Assembly (NCBI GenBank): GCA_945871335.1
Contig: CAMBWM010000055.1
Coordinates: 1-11,597 of the forward strand
From: Polaromonas sp. YR568
GTDB lineage: Bacteria; Pseudomonadota; Gammaproteobacteria; Burkholderiales; Burkholderiaceae
DNA length: 11,597 nucleotides
Direction of reading: 5' to 3'
Part shown: in pieces, positions 1-6,989 of the stretch
How the letters are laid out: every line of letters starts with the position of its first letter
Position numbering within the stretch: position 1 is the stretch's first letter
The notes under the pieces: model-generated
What the model was told of the DNA's origin: nothing
The model's database searches: none
Seen by the model: only the letters and a program-made list of their open reading frames with translations
Made by a program: the position numbers and the translations under genes

Positions 1-887
1 TCGGCCAGTTTCTCAGTGGCCATGGCGTCTTCATTGAGCGCAAAACGAAAACCTGCTTCGTCAAACTGCACAGGCTGGAGGTCTATTTTTTGGGCGTCCT
101 GCGCGCTCAGTGCACGCTCCAGCGGCGCTTCGCTGGCCGCCAGTTGCGCCAGCAGCTCCGGGCTGATGGTCAGCAAGTCGCAACCGGCCAGCGCCGTGAT
201 CTGGCCGATGTTGCGAAAGCTCGCACCCATGACCTCGGTGGCAATACCGAATTTTTTGTAATGGTTGTAAATCTCGCGCACCGACTGAACGCCGGGGTCC
301 TTGGCGCCGGCCTTGTCGGCCTCGACCCAAGCTGCGCCCGCAGATTTTTTGTACCAGTCGTAGATGCGGCCCACGAAGGGCGAGATCAGTTGCACCTTGG
401 CCTGACCGCAAGCGACCGCCTGGCAAAAAGAAAACAGCAGAGTCAGGTTGGTATGAATACCGCGGCGCTCCATTTCTTTGGCCGCAACGATGCCCTCCCA
501 GGTGGCCGCCACCTTGATCAGCACGCGCTCAGCGGCAATGCCTTCAGCCTGGTACAGCGCAATCAGGCGCTCGCCCCGCGCCAGGGTTGCGGCCGAATCA
601 AAGCTCAGGCGGGCGTCCACCTCAGTCGAAACGCGGCCCGGAATGAGGGACAAAATTTCGCAGCCAAAACGCACCAGCAGGCGGTCCATCACTTCGTCCA
701 AAGGCTTGCCGCGAAAGCGCGTGACCTGCTCTTGCATCAGTGGCTGATAGTCAGCTTTTTGCACCGCCTTAAGGATCAGCGAAGGGTTGGTAGTGGCGTC
801 TTGTGGCTGGAACTGGCCCAGCTGCTTGAAGTCGCCAGTGTCGGCCACGACCGTGGTCAGTTGTTTGAGTGCGTCGAGTTGGTTCAT
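1..887 (-). CDS. tal: Transaldolase (TalB type), C-terminus cut by window edge
   Basis: Transfers a dihydroxyacetone unit between sedoheptulose-7-phosphate and glyceraldehyde-3-phosphate in the cytosolic non-oxidative pentose phosphate pathway. I translated the minus strand from the ATG at 885-887. The frame stays open to the window edge (295 residues), and E. coli TalB has about 21 more, so only the C-terminal tail is missing. Residues aligning with the TalB active site are present: Asp16 (VADTGD), Asn34 (DATTNPS), Glu89 ([10 protein letters not shown]) and the Schiff-base Lys125 ([10 protein letters not shown]), followed by [20 protein letters not shown] and MGASFRN. The start is supported because Asp16 sits one residue from its E. 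coli position and no in-frame ATG or GTG was seen in the open frame just upstream. No strong Shine-Dalgarno sequence precedes it. It is divergent from zwf, and a HexR-like operator lies in the shared gap. Confidence 0.96.
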   Translation of the reverse strand, partial: MNQLDALKQLTTVVADTGDFKQLGQFQPQDATTNPSLILKAVQKADYQPLMQEQVTRFRGKPLDEVMDRLLVRFGCEILSLIPGRVSTEVDARLSFDSAATLARGERLIALYQAEGIAAERVLIKVAATWEGIVAAKEMERRGIHTNLTLLFSFCQAVACGQAKVQLISPFVGRIYDWYKKSAGAAWVEADKAGAKDPGVQSVREIYNHYKKFGIATEVMGASFRNIGQITALAGCDLLTISPELLAQLAASEAPLERALSAQDAQKIDLQPVQFDEAGFRFALNEDAMATEKLA

Positions 888-955
888 GGTCTGATTATGC
901 TGCTCGGCTGTGAAGGCGCTGTCGATGGCATTGGTAAAGGGATTGGTTTTTAAAA

Positions 956-984
956 ATTTTACGGTAATTTGATTACTTAACCTG
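956..984 (-). promoter_or_regulatory. Predicted tal promoter
   Basis: On the minus strand a TAAAAT -10 box (plus-strand 956-961) follows a weak CAGGTT -35 box (979-984) with an ideal 17-bp spacer. It would give a leader of about 60 nt before the tal ATG. The HexR-like palindrome lies wholly within the spacer, which would suit repression by occlusion. The -35 box is poor, so the call rests on the -10 box, the spacing and the position. Confidence 0.4.
964..976. promoter_or_regulatory. Putative HexR operator
   Basis: The sequence GTAATTTGATTAC is a perfect inverted repeat of 5-bp arms around a 3-bp centre. It matches the inner 13 positions of the HexR consensus described for proteobacteria (TGTAAT, three bases, ATTACA); only the outermost T and A differ. 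It lies in the divergent tal-zwf gap, and a HexR-type regulator gene follows zwf. The palindrome is seen directly; the identity of the bound protein is inferred. Confidence 0.65.
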
Positions 985-1137
985 ACGACGAAGGCTTTCA
1001 TTGACAATCAATCATTTCATACTCGTCCAGTAGGCTTACAAAGTCAATAATTGCACATCAGCCAGGTCGTCAGTATGGAACTCAGTTACCATGTCGACAC
1101 CTTCTCTTTTTCCGTGCACTGGCACGGTGGACAAACC

Positions 1138-2607
1138 ATGAGTTTTGACCTCGTCTTGTTTGGCGGTACCGGCGACCTGGCCTGGCGAAAATTGATGCCT
1201 GCCTTGTTTCAGGCCTTTCGGCACGGCTCGCTGCCGGCAGGTGGGCGCATCATCGGTGTGGCGCGCGACGACCTGTCCGACGACGCCTACCGCGCCTTCA
1301 TCAAAGCCCGCTTTGATGAAGTCGAGCTCGACAAGCGCCCGAGCCAGGAAGAATTTGCACGTTTTGCAGCCATGCTCAACTACCTGCGCCTGGACGTCAC
1401 AAGGCCCGCCGACTTCGCACGCCTCGCAGAGTTGATCAACACCCGCCAGGCTGACACGGTGGTCATGTACGTGGCCACGGCGCCCGGACTGTTCACCTCG
1501 GTGGTCGAGCAGATCGCCGCCGCAGGACTGAACGGCCCGACCACCCGCGTGGTGCTTGAAAAGCCCTTGGGCCACGACCTGGCCTCCAACCGCGCCATCA
1601 ACGAAACGGTGCGCCACGTGCTCAGCGAAAAGCAGGTGTTTCGCATCGACCACTACTTGGGCAAACCCTCGGTGCAAAACCTCTTTGCGCTGCGCTTTGG
1701 CAATGCACTGTTTGAACCCCTTTGGCGGCGCGAGAACATTGCCAATATCCAGATCACCATGTCTGAAGACCTGGGCGTTGAAAAGCGCGGCGCTTTTTAC
1801 GACCACACCGGCGCGCTGCGCGATATGGTGCAAAACCACGCCTTGCAACTGCTTTGCGCCATTGGCATGGAGCCGCCCATCAACGCCCATGCTGACGCCA
1901 TACGCGACGAAAAGCTCAAGGTCTTGCGCGCACTCAAGCCCTGGAGTCCTGAGTCCTTACAGCAGCACGTGGTGCGCGGGCAATATGCCGCCGGCAGCAG
2001 CAACGGTGCAGCGGTGCCGGCGTACTGCGACGAGCCCGGTGTAGCGCCCAACAGCCAGACCGAAACCTTTGTCGCCCTGCGTGCCGAAATCGCCAACTGG
2101 CGATGGGCCGGCGTGCCTTTTTACATACGCACCGGCAAACGCCTGGCGACCCGTGATGCACGCATCGTGGTCAACTTCAGGCCGACGCCGCATGCGATTT
2201 TCAGCACGCCGGCGGGCGCGGCCAACCGGCTGGTCATCAACCTGCAGCCCAAAGACGGGTTGGAATTACACCTGCTGGCGCAAGGCGCCGACAAGCGACT
2301 GGCCAGCGGCCAGCGCAGCACCACCCAACTGGCGCCCGTGCAGCTTGATTTGGACTTTGACAAACGCTTTGGCTCTGAACGCGTGGGCGCCTATGAACGC
2401 CTGCTGCTCGACGTCATCGAAGGCCGCTTGAACCTGTTTGTGCGCAGCGACGAGCAAGAAGAAGCCTGGCGATGGGTCGAACCCATTTTGGACGCTTGGC
2501 GCCAGGACAGCCAAGGCCCGCGCCCCTACGCCGCCGGCACCTGGGGCCCGAGCGCCGCCAGCGCGATGATTGCGCGCGACGGCTTTTGCTGGAGCGAAGA
2601 GTGTTAG
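1138..2607 (+). CDS. zwf: Glucose-6-phosphate 1-dehydrogenase
   Basis: Oxidises glucose-6-phosphate to 6-phosphogluconolactone with NAD(P)+, the entry step to the oxidative pentose phosphate and Entner-Doudoroff routes. The predicted protein has 489 residues, normal for proteobacterial Zwf. An N-terminal Rossmann fold carries GGTGDLAWRKLMPALF (residues 9-24), followed by EKPLG (141-145), the family signature RIDHYLGK (169-176) and the proposed catalytic His234 (QNHALQ). The signature continues with Pro where E. coli has Glu after GK. The frame stays open upstream to a TTG at 1051, but homology begins at MSFDLVLF. The ATG at 1138 follows a GGTGG stretch, so I prefer it. hexR follows after a 123-bp gap and tal is divergent. 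Confidence 0.96.
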   Translation: MSFDLVLFGGTGDLAWRKLMPALFQAFRHGSLPAGGRIIGVARDDLSDDAYRAFIKARFDEVELDKRPSQEEFARFAAMLNYLRLDVTRPADFARLAELINTRQADTVVMYVATAPGLFTSVVEQIAAAGLNGPTTRVVLEKPLGHDLASNRAINETVRHVLSEKQVFRIDHYLGKPSVQNLFALRFGNALFEPLWRRENIANIQITMSEDLGVEKRGAFYDHTGALRDMVQNHALQLLCAIGMEPPINAHADAIRDEKLKVLRALKPWSPESLQQHVVRGQYAAGSSNGAAVPAYCDEPGVAPNSQTETFVALRAEIANWRWAGVPFYIRTGKRLATRDARIVVNFRPTPHAIFSTPAGAANRLVINLQPKDGLELHLLAQGADKRLASGQRSTTQLAPVQLDLDFDKRFGSERVGAYERLLLDVIEGRLNLFVRSDEQEEAWRWVEPILDAWRQDSQGPRPYAAGTWGPSAASAMIARDGFCWSEEC

Positions 2608-2608
2608 C

Positions 2609-2700
2609 CCCCACGCTTGTCGCTTCGCGTACTGCGCTGCCCCCCAAGGGGGCGCTGCGCCTGCGGGCCGGCGAAGCCGGACCCGCGGCCCTGGCTGGTG
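2609..2700. repeat. GC-rich hairpin element, likely dispersed intergenic repeat
   Basis: This zwf-hexR spacer holds two adjacent hairpins. The first pairs CCCCC (2641-2645) with GGGGG (2648-2652). The second is a strong stem at 2662-2687 in which CCGGC, a GAA loop and GCCGG are extended by GCGGG/CCCGC around one bulged A. The style (ACGCT...CGCTTCGCG..., then CCCCCCAAGGGGGC, then GGGCCGGCGAAGCCGG) resembles intergenic repeats I recall from Comamonadaceae genomes. Only one copy is in this window, so repeat status is inferred. No T-run follows, so it is not a typical intrinsic terminator. Confidence 0.5.
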
Positions 2701-2730
2701 TTGGGCAGTCGCAATGGTTTGGGGGCTGTG

Positions 2731-3579
2731 ATGCTTGACCGCATCAAAGCTTGCCTGCCCTCGCTGGCGCCTGCTGAGCAGCGCGTGGGCAAATTGGTGC
2801 TTAGCGACCCGCGGGCGTTTGCTAATTTACCGATCAGCACGCTGGCTGAGCGCTCGCATGTGAGCAAACCCACGGTGGTGCGCTTTTGCCGCAGCCTGGG
2901 TTATGACGGTCTGAGTGACTTCAAGCTCAAACTCGCCGGCAGCGTCAGCGAAGGCGTGCCCTTTATTCACCGCAGCGTGGACTCAGACGACAAGGTCAGC
3001 GACGTGGTGGTCAAGGTGATTGACAACACCGTATCGGCTTTTTTGAAGTACCGCAACGACGCCAGTACCTTCGCCATCAGCAAAGCGGTAGACGCCCTGC
3101 TGCTGGCCTGTCAAACCGGCAAGCGTATCGAGTTCATTGGTGTGGGCAACTCCGGCATCGTGGCGCAGGACGCACAGCACAAGTTTTTCAGGCTGGGCGT
3201 CAACACCATCGCCTACAGCGACGGCCACATGCAGGTCATGAGCGCCTCGCTGTTGGGTGCAGGCGACTGCCTGGTGGTGATTTCTAACTCCGGCCGCACG
3301 CGCGACCTGATGGACGCCACCGACATCGCGCGCAAAAAAGGCGCCACTGTCATTGTCATCACGGCCAGTGGATCGCCACTGGCCGCCGCCGGCCATGTTC
3401 ACTTGTCGGCCGACCACCCTGAGGGCTATGACCGCTACAGCCCCATGGTCTCGCGCCTCTTGCACCTGATGATCATCGATATTTTGGCCACCACAGTAGC
3501 CCTGCGCGTGGGCAGCCCCAAATTGCAGCCGCTGCTGCAAGACATGAAAAACAACCTGCGCAACAAACGCTACGCTTAA
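2731..3579 (+). CDS. hexR: HexR-type RpiR-family transcriptional regulator
   Basis: A 282-residue DNA-binding regulator of central sugar metabolism. Characterised HexR proteins repress zwf and Entner-Doudoroff genes and release DNA on binding 2-keto-3-deoxy-6-phosphogluconate. The N-terminal RpiR-type helix-turn-helix (about 1-77) includes ISTLAERSHVSKPTVVRFCR and LGYDGLSDFK. A SIS sugar-phosphate domain (about 125-265) carries FIGVGNSG (135-142) and VVISNSGRT (182-190). The frame extends upstream to a TTG at 2617, but those codons translate the hairpin element. The ATG at 2731 has GGGGG five bases upstream and starts at the family's usual point (MLDRIKACLPSLAPAEQRV); the GTG at 2728 is an alternative. 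Position after zwf and the operator-like site upstream of zwf support HexR over other RpiR members. It converges with the DUF3047 gene, 12 bp away, without a clear terminator. Confidence 0.87.
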   Translation: MLDRIKACLPSLAPAEQRVGKLVLSDPRAFANLPISTLAERSHVSKPTVVRFCRSLGYDGLSDFKLKLAGSVSEGVPFIHRSVDSDDKVSDVVVKVIDNTVSAFLKYRNDASTFAISKAVDALLLACQTGKRIEFIGVGNSGIVAQDAQHKFFRLGVNTIAYSDGHMQVMSASLLGAGDCLVVISNSGRTRDLMDATDIARKKGATVIVITASGSPLAAAGHVHLSADHPEGYDRYSPMVSRLLHLMIIDILATTVALRVGSPKLQPLLQDMKNNLRNKRYA

Positions 3580-3591
3580 TGCCTAGAGGCG

Positions 3592-4431
3592 TCAGCGCCC
3601 GGCCGTACCTAGCATCACCGGGCCGTACCAGGCCTGCGTGTTGGAGCGGGTGTTGTCGGTGTCGGTCATGATGCCCACTGCGATCAGCCGCCCCGGCTCC
3701 TCGCCAAAGGCGGCTAAAAAATCGGCTCGTATGTCGCGCTCATAGTCCAGCCAGCGGTTCAGGCTGTCTGGCCCCGACTCCAGCACCCACTTGCGAATAC
3801 GCTCAGTGCGCGAGCTTTTCAACACCGTGCCCGGCACATGGTGGTTGCTCCAGACATACATCAAGGTGGCGTAAGGCATTTCTTCGCCGGTCAGCGTGCG
3901 GGCCAGCTCCGATAGCATGTGGTCGCGCTGCGACATGCGCGAACGGTCGCCGTCAAAAGCCAGCACCAGGCGGACCGGCGAGTCACCTTTTCCGCCCTGG
4001 CCCAAGTCTGCACCCTCAATCAAGCCCGGCACTTTCCACGAAAAGCGCAAACCTGCGAGCTGCGCCGGCTCAATGCTCACAGTTTTGCGCAGCATGCTGA
4101 TCGCACCCTTGGAGCGAACACCCATGGCCCGCCGGCCATCGACTTGCAGGTAAGCAAACTGGTTGGCCGTTTTGCCCGGAAAAGTCAGGTGCTGCCAGCG
4201 GCTGGCAGCGCTTTGTGCCTGCCCCGTTCGCAAACCATCACTTACGGAGGCCATGTCCCAAGGCGTCGGTGCGCGAAGCGCTACGTTGGCAACATCCGGC
4301 TCAGGCCCACTGGCGCAAGCGCCCAGCAAGCCTGCCAGTAAGACAGCCAACAAGACGCAGCCTAAAGCTCTCCAAGCGCGCAGTGCTGAGCCGAGCACCG
4401 GTGCCTGATGAAGATTTAAGAGTTGAGGCAT
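3592..4431 (-). CDS. DUF3047 family lipoprotein, function unknown
   Basis: A 279-residue protein with an N-terminal basic and hydrophobic signal (about residues 16-38) ending in a lipobox, LGAC, with Cys39 as the predicted lipidated residue. It is therefore probably anchored in an envelope membrane. The body fits DUF3047: a WKVP segment near 132, LVLAFDGD near 155-162, YVWSNHHVPGT near 192-202, WLDYERDIRADFLAAFGE near 227-244, and the typical C-terminal block MTDTDNT...AWYG (255-270). No catalytic role is established for this family, and I do not assign one. The ATG at 4431 lacks a clear Shine-Dalgarno sequence. GTG at codon 12 is possible but would shorten the signal peptide's N-region. The porin terminator ends about 24 bp upstream, so the gene needs its own promoter or read-through. 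Confidence 0.83.
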   Translation of the reverse strand: MPQLLNLHQAPVLGSALRAWRALGCVLLAVLLAGLLGACASGPEPDVANVALRAPTPWDMASVSDGLRTGQAQSAASRWQHLTFPGKTANQFAYLQVDGRRAMGVRSKGAISMLRKTVSIEPAQLAGLRFSWKVPGLIEGADLGQGGKGDSPVRLVLAFDGDRSRMSQRDHMLSELARTLTGEEMPYATLMYVWSNHHVPGTVLKSSRTERIRKWVLESGPDSLNRWLDYERDIRADFLAAFGEEPGRLIAVGIMTDTDNTRSNTQAWYGPVMLGTAGR

Positions 4432-4454
4432 TGAAGTCTGTTTTGTTCACCATG

Positions 4455-4486
4455 AAAAAACCCCGCCATGTTGCCACAGCGGGGTT
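4455..4486 (-). terminator. Rho-independent terminator of the porin gene
   Basis: Read on the minus strand, AACCCCGC (plus 4479-4486) pairs perfectly with GCGGGGTT (4459-4466). The inner TGT/ACA extends the stem, and a run of T residues (4455-4460) follows. It lies about 40 bp past the porin stop codon and just before the DUF3047 start codon. Confidence 0.9.
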
Positions 4487-4526
4487 CGAGGTCTAAACCG
4501 TGAGCTGACCAGTGTCAGCGTGGCGA

Positions 4527-5504
4527 TTAGAAAGTGTGAAGCAGGCGAATGCGGCTTTGATTGCCGTTATTTGCAGCAGCCAGGCCTTTCATAGTGCCAG
4601 CAGCAACGGACACTGACGTGCGCTTGCTGAATGCATAGCTGGCACCAACATCAGTCATCCTTACAGCATCACGCTTGAACATGTGTGCGCCAAATGTGAT
4701 GGCGCCAACTGGCACAGTGATGCTGTAGCCGGTGGCTGTTTTACCTTTTGCAGTTGTTTTGTCATCAAAAGCAAAGCCAACCTTGGCAACGCCAAAGTCG
4801 TAGCTTGCAGCCAATTCATTTTGGTTCTTTTTAATGGTTGAGCCAGCGGCCAGGCTGTGTACCTTCATAGCGTAGGTAGCAGAAATAGGACCATTCGCGT
4901 AATTAACGCCATAAACATTTATGGACTTAGCGTTGGTTGTTGGCAAATCGATAGCACCGTCGTTGCCTTCTACATAAGTCACGCTGGCAGTGAAACCACT
5001 GATTGAGGGTGCTGTGTAAGAAACTGTATCGATGGCGCCACGAGACGAGACACTTTCATATATGCCGTCTGGCAGGCTGATGGCTGGCGAACCGATGGCT
5101 GCCAGCAGATCGCTGGAGCGAGTGTTGCGCATGGCAATGTTGCCCATGGGGGTGGAGACGCCGATACCAGAGTCAGCACGGGTGACTGGAGCGCCACGGA
5201 AATTACCAGTTTCCATCGTGTAGTCAAACGATGCTTTCAAACCGCCGCCGAGGTCTTCCACAGCTGCAAGTTTAAATTCGGCAGCAGTCACGGTAAAGCC
5301 TTGACCGTCTACGGTGGTAGCAGCTGCAGCAGCAGCAGTGCCGCCTCGTGCACTGTTCACGGTGACTAACGCACTGTTAGCCGCAACGTTGGTCAGGTCT
5401 GTTTGGTACGAGAAAGAGTAAGCACCAGACAAAGTCACGGTGGACTGAGCAGAAGCTGCAGTCACGGCGGCCAAAGCAGCCAGGGCAATCAGGGATTTTT
5501 TCAT
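4527..5504 (-). CDS. Gram-negative general porin (Omp32-like)
   Basis: An outer-membrane beta-barrel porin for passive diffusion of small solutes, 325 residues. A signal peptide (MKKSLIALAALAAVTAASA) is predicted to be cleaved before QSTVTLSG, the usual start of mature Comamonadaceae porins. The protein ends in RIRLLHTF, with the terminal Phe expected for barrel assembly. Alternating strands include FSYQTDL, VEDLGGGLKASFDYTME and FGAHMF. The ATG at 5502-5504 follows GGAG with good spacing; the 22 extra in-frame codons upstream are unlikely to be translated. The segment SARGGTAAAAAATTVDGQG (52-70) is an unusual alanine-rich insertion encoded by repeated GCA/GCT codons. The GNIAMRNTRSSDLL region (121-134) departs from the LGR motif common in this family, so substrate selectivity cannot be inferred. 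Confidence 0.92.
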   Translation of the reverse strand: MKKSLIALAALAAVTAASAQSTVTLSGAYSFSYQTDLTNVAANSALVTVNSARGGTAAAAAATTVDGQGFTVTAAEFKLAAVEDLGGGLKASFDYTMETGNFRGAPVTRADSGIGVSTPMGNIAMRNTRSSDLLAAIGSPAISLPDGIYESVSSRGAIDTVSYTAPSISGFTASVTYVEGNDGAIDLPTTNAKSINVYGVNYANGPISATYAMKVHSLAAGSTIKKNQNELAASYDFGVAKVGFAFDDKTTAKGKTATGYSITVPVGAITFGAHMFKRDAVRMTDVGASYAFSKRTSVSVAAGTMKGLAAANNGNQSRIRLLHTF

Positions 5505-5774
5505 TGAGAGTTTCTCCAAGGTTAAACATAGGGCTTCAGGACTTTGAGGGTTCCTGTGCCAACCTCCCATTTAGGAAGCTGCTGCTATTGCACCAGAGGC
5601 AAGCGGCCAAGGCAAAGAAAACTACTGCCGAAATTTCGTTTCGTTGCAGCCCAGCAACAAACCGGGCGGCTCTAAGTGCACGCAGCTTGGCTACACTGGC
5701 AAAAACCCCAGCTGGCGCCCCGCGCAGGCATGGTAAGGCTGCCAATTTGGCCAGTTTGGATACGAAAGATTTGC
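5505..5774. other. Divergent porin/coq7 intergenic region with palindromes
   Basis: This 270-bp gap must hold the promoters for the porin and for coq7. I found no convincing sigma70 box pair on either strand. It does contain three short palindromes: CGAAATTTCG (5629-5638), TTGC-N6-GCAA (5643-5656) and GCCAA-T-TTGGC (5741-5751). They could be operator sites but have no assigned regulator. Confidence 0.35.
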
Positions 5775-6404
5775 ATGGACACCCCCTTGAATTCTGCTTT
5801 GGCTGCGGCTGACAGCGCATTACGCACTTTGTTTTCAAAACCGCGTGCCAGCCAGCCTTGCCCCACGCTAGCCAATGAGCAGACTGTGCTCAATGTTCAA
5901 GATAAGGCGCTTTCGGGTGCGCTGATGCGGGTGAACCACGTGGGCGAGGTCTGCGCCCAGGCGCTGTATGCAGCGCAAGCCCTCAGCACCCGCGATCCGC
6001 TGCTGCGCCAAAAGTTTTTAGACGCCGGCCGGGAGGAAGGCGACCACCTGGCATGGACACAAGCGCGCTTGGACGAACTCGGCGCACGGCCCTCGCTGCT
6101 CAACCCGCTTTGGTACGCCGGCGCTTTCGGCATGGGCCTGTTGGCGGGGCGTCTAGGGGACCGTGTCAGTCTGGGTTTTGTGCAAGAAACCGAGCGACAG
6201 GTTGAGTCACACCTGGCCAGTCACTTAGAGCGACTGCCCGCCGGAGACCACGCCTCGCGGGCCATCGTTGCGCAGATGAAGGCCGATGAGGCGCGCCACG
6301 CCGCCGACGCTCAAGCGGCCGGCGCCCGTGAATTGCCAGCCCCTGTCAAAACCCTGATGCGCGCCGCCGCCAAGCTCATGACGGTGGTGGCGCACCGGGT
6401 TTGA
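5775..6404 (+). CDS. coq7: Demethoxyubiquinone hydroxylase, Coq7 family
   Basis: A membrane-associated di-iron monooxygenase that performs the C6 hydroxylation (demethoxyubiquinol to demethylubiquinol) late in ubiquinone synthesis, replacing the flavoprotein UbiF of E. coli. The predicted protein has 209 residues. All six iron ligands of the family can be placed: Glu58 (RVNHVGE), Glu88 and His91 (REEGDH), Glu140 (QETE), Glu172 and His175 (DEARH). The hydrophobic [20 protein letters not shown] (110-129) is the expected interfacial segment. The frame is open from 5676, but homology and normal length favour the ATG at 5775; its ribosome site (GAAAG) is weak. It is divergent from the porin gene. 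Its stop lies 3 bp from the stop of the convergent OsmC-family gene. Confidence 0.95.
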   Translation: MDTPLNSALAAADSALRTLFSKPRASQPCPTLANEQTVLNVQDKALSGALMRVNHVGEVCAQALYAAQALSTRDPLLRQKFLDAGREEGDHLAWTQARLDELGARPSLLNPLWYAGAFGMGLLAGRLGDRVSLGFVQETERQVESHLASHLERLPAGDHASRAIVAQMKADEARHAADAQAAGARELPAPVKTLMRAAAKLMTVVAHRV

Positions 6405-6407
6405 GTG

Positions 6408-6872
6408 TCAGTCCGGCAGGCTCACCAGCTCAAAGCTGGTAGTAATGTCCGCCGTCTTGCCCAGCATGATGGTGGCAGAGCAGTATTTGTCGTGGCTCAT
6501 GGCTATGGCGCGTTCTACCGCGCTGCTCGTCAGGCCTTTGCCGGTGACCACAAAGTGCATGTTGATTCGGGTGAACACTCTGGGGTCGACTTCGGCGCGC
6601 TCTGCACTGAGCTTGACCGAGCAGCCGCGCACGTCCTGCCGACCGCGTTTGAGGATCAGCACCACGTCATAGGCGGTGCAGCCGCCGGCGCCGGCCAGCA
6701 CGGTTTCCATTGGGCGCGGGGCCAAATTGGCGCCGCCGTTGTCGGGCTTGGCGGCGTCGGGCGCGCCGTCCATCACCAGGGTGTGGCCGCTGTCGGTCTG
6801 CGCTACAAAAGACATGGCCGAACCCTCACCCGGTGTGGCTGGGGGGCCTGCCCAGCTGACTATGCATTCCAT
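6408..6872 (-). CDS. OsmC/YhfA-family protein
   Basis: A 154-residue OsmC-superfamily protein, closest by eye to E. coli YhfA. OsmC and Ohr members reduce organic hydroperoxides with two reactive cysteines; the YhfA branch has no firmly established substrate. The paired cysteines are here: Cys65 (PMETVLAGAGGCTAYDV) and Cys131 (SHDKYCSATIML). ILKRGRQDV, FTRINMHFVVTG and a C-terminal ITTSFELV are close to YhfA. The ATG at 6872 has AGAGGG six bases upstream. A short insert (residues 8-20) follows the first strand. It converges with coq7 and its 5' side faces the putative RNA gene. Confidence 0.9.
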   Translation of the reverse strand: MECIVSWAGPPATPGEGSAMSFVAQTDSGHTLVMDGAPDAAKPDNGGANLAPRPMETVLAGAGGCTAYDVVLILKRGRQDVRGCSVKLSAERAEVDPRVFTRINMHFVVTGKGLTSSAVERAIAMSHDKYCSATIMLGKTADITTSFELVSLPD

Positions 6873-6952
6873 GAATAACCCTCTTTCATATTCAAAATAG
6901 CTTACCTAAAGCCAGTAAAAATCCGCATATTTCGCGTTTTTGTAAGGAATTT

Positions 6953-6969
6953 ATGTTGCTATGCAACAT
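6953..6969. promoter_or_regulatory. Operator-like inverted repeat over the -35 box
   Basis: The sequence ATGTTGCTATGCAACAT is a perfect 7-bp inverted repeat around TAT. It covers the predicted -35 hexamer (6956-6961) of the promoter for the putative RNA, the usual position for a repressor site. The motif is seen directly; no regulator is identified. Confidence 0.5.
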
Positions 6970-6983
6970 TGAGTCGTTATACT
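6956..6983 (+). promoter_or_regulatory. Sigma70-type promoter for the putative RNA
   Basis: A TTGCTA -35 hexamer (6956-6961, 4 of 6 matches) and a TATACT -10 hexamer (6978-6983, 5 of 6) are separated by 16 bp. The transcript would start near 6990. No credible ORF with a ribosome site follows, but a terminator does, so the product is probably an RNA. Confidence 0.6.
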
Positions 6984-6989
6984 GATTTT

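Noticed and set aside
90..953. Long plus-strand ORF (287 codons) opposite tal
   Set aside because: It is antisense to the well-conserved transaldolase. Its translation is Arg/Gln/His-rich without recognisable motifs, as expected for the complement of a GC-rich gene.
1001..1006. TTGACA as a perfect -35 box for zwf
   Set aside because: No acceptable -10 hexamer lies 15-19 bp downstream. The nearby CATACT (1018-1023) is only 11 bp away, so the zwf promoter remains unplaced.
1036..1890. Long minus-strand ORF (284 codons) opposite zwf
   Set aside because: It is antisense to zwf over conserved enzyme motifs, and its translation has no family features.
3580..3591. Bidirectional terminator between hexR and the DUF3047 gene
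   Set aside because: The 12-bp gap contains only a 4-bp GCCT/AGGC stem with a 2-nt loop and no T-run, too weak to call.
6408..6878. Plus-strand ORF (6405-6878) opposite the OsmC-family gene
   Set aside because: It is a shadow of a conserved gene with both OsmC cysteines on the minus strand, and its own translation matches nothing I recognise.
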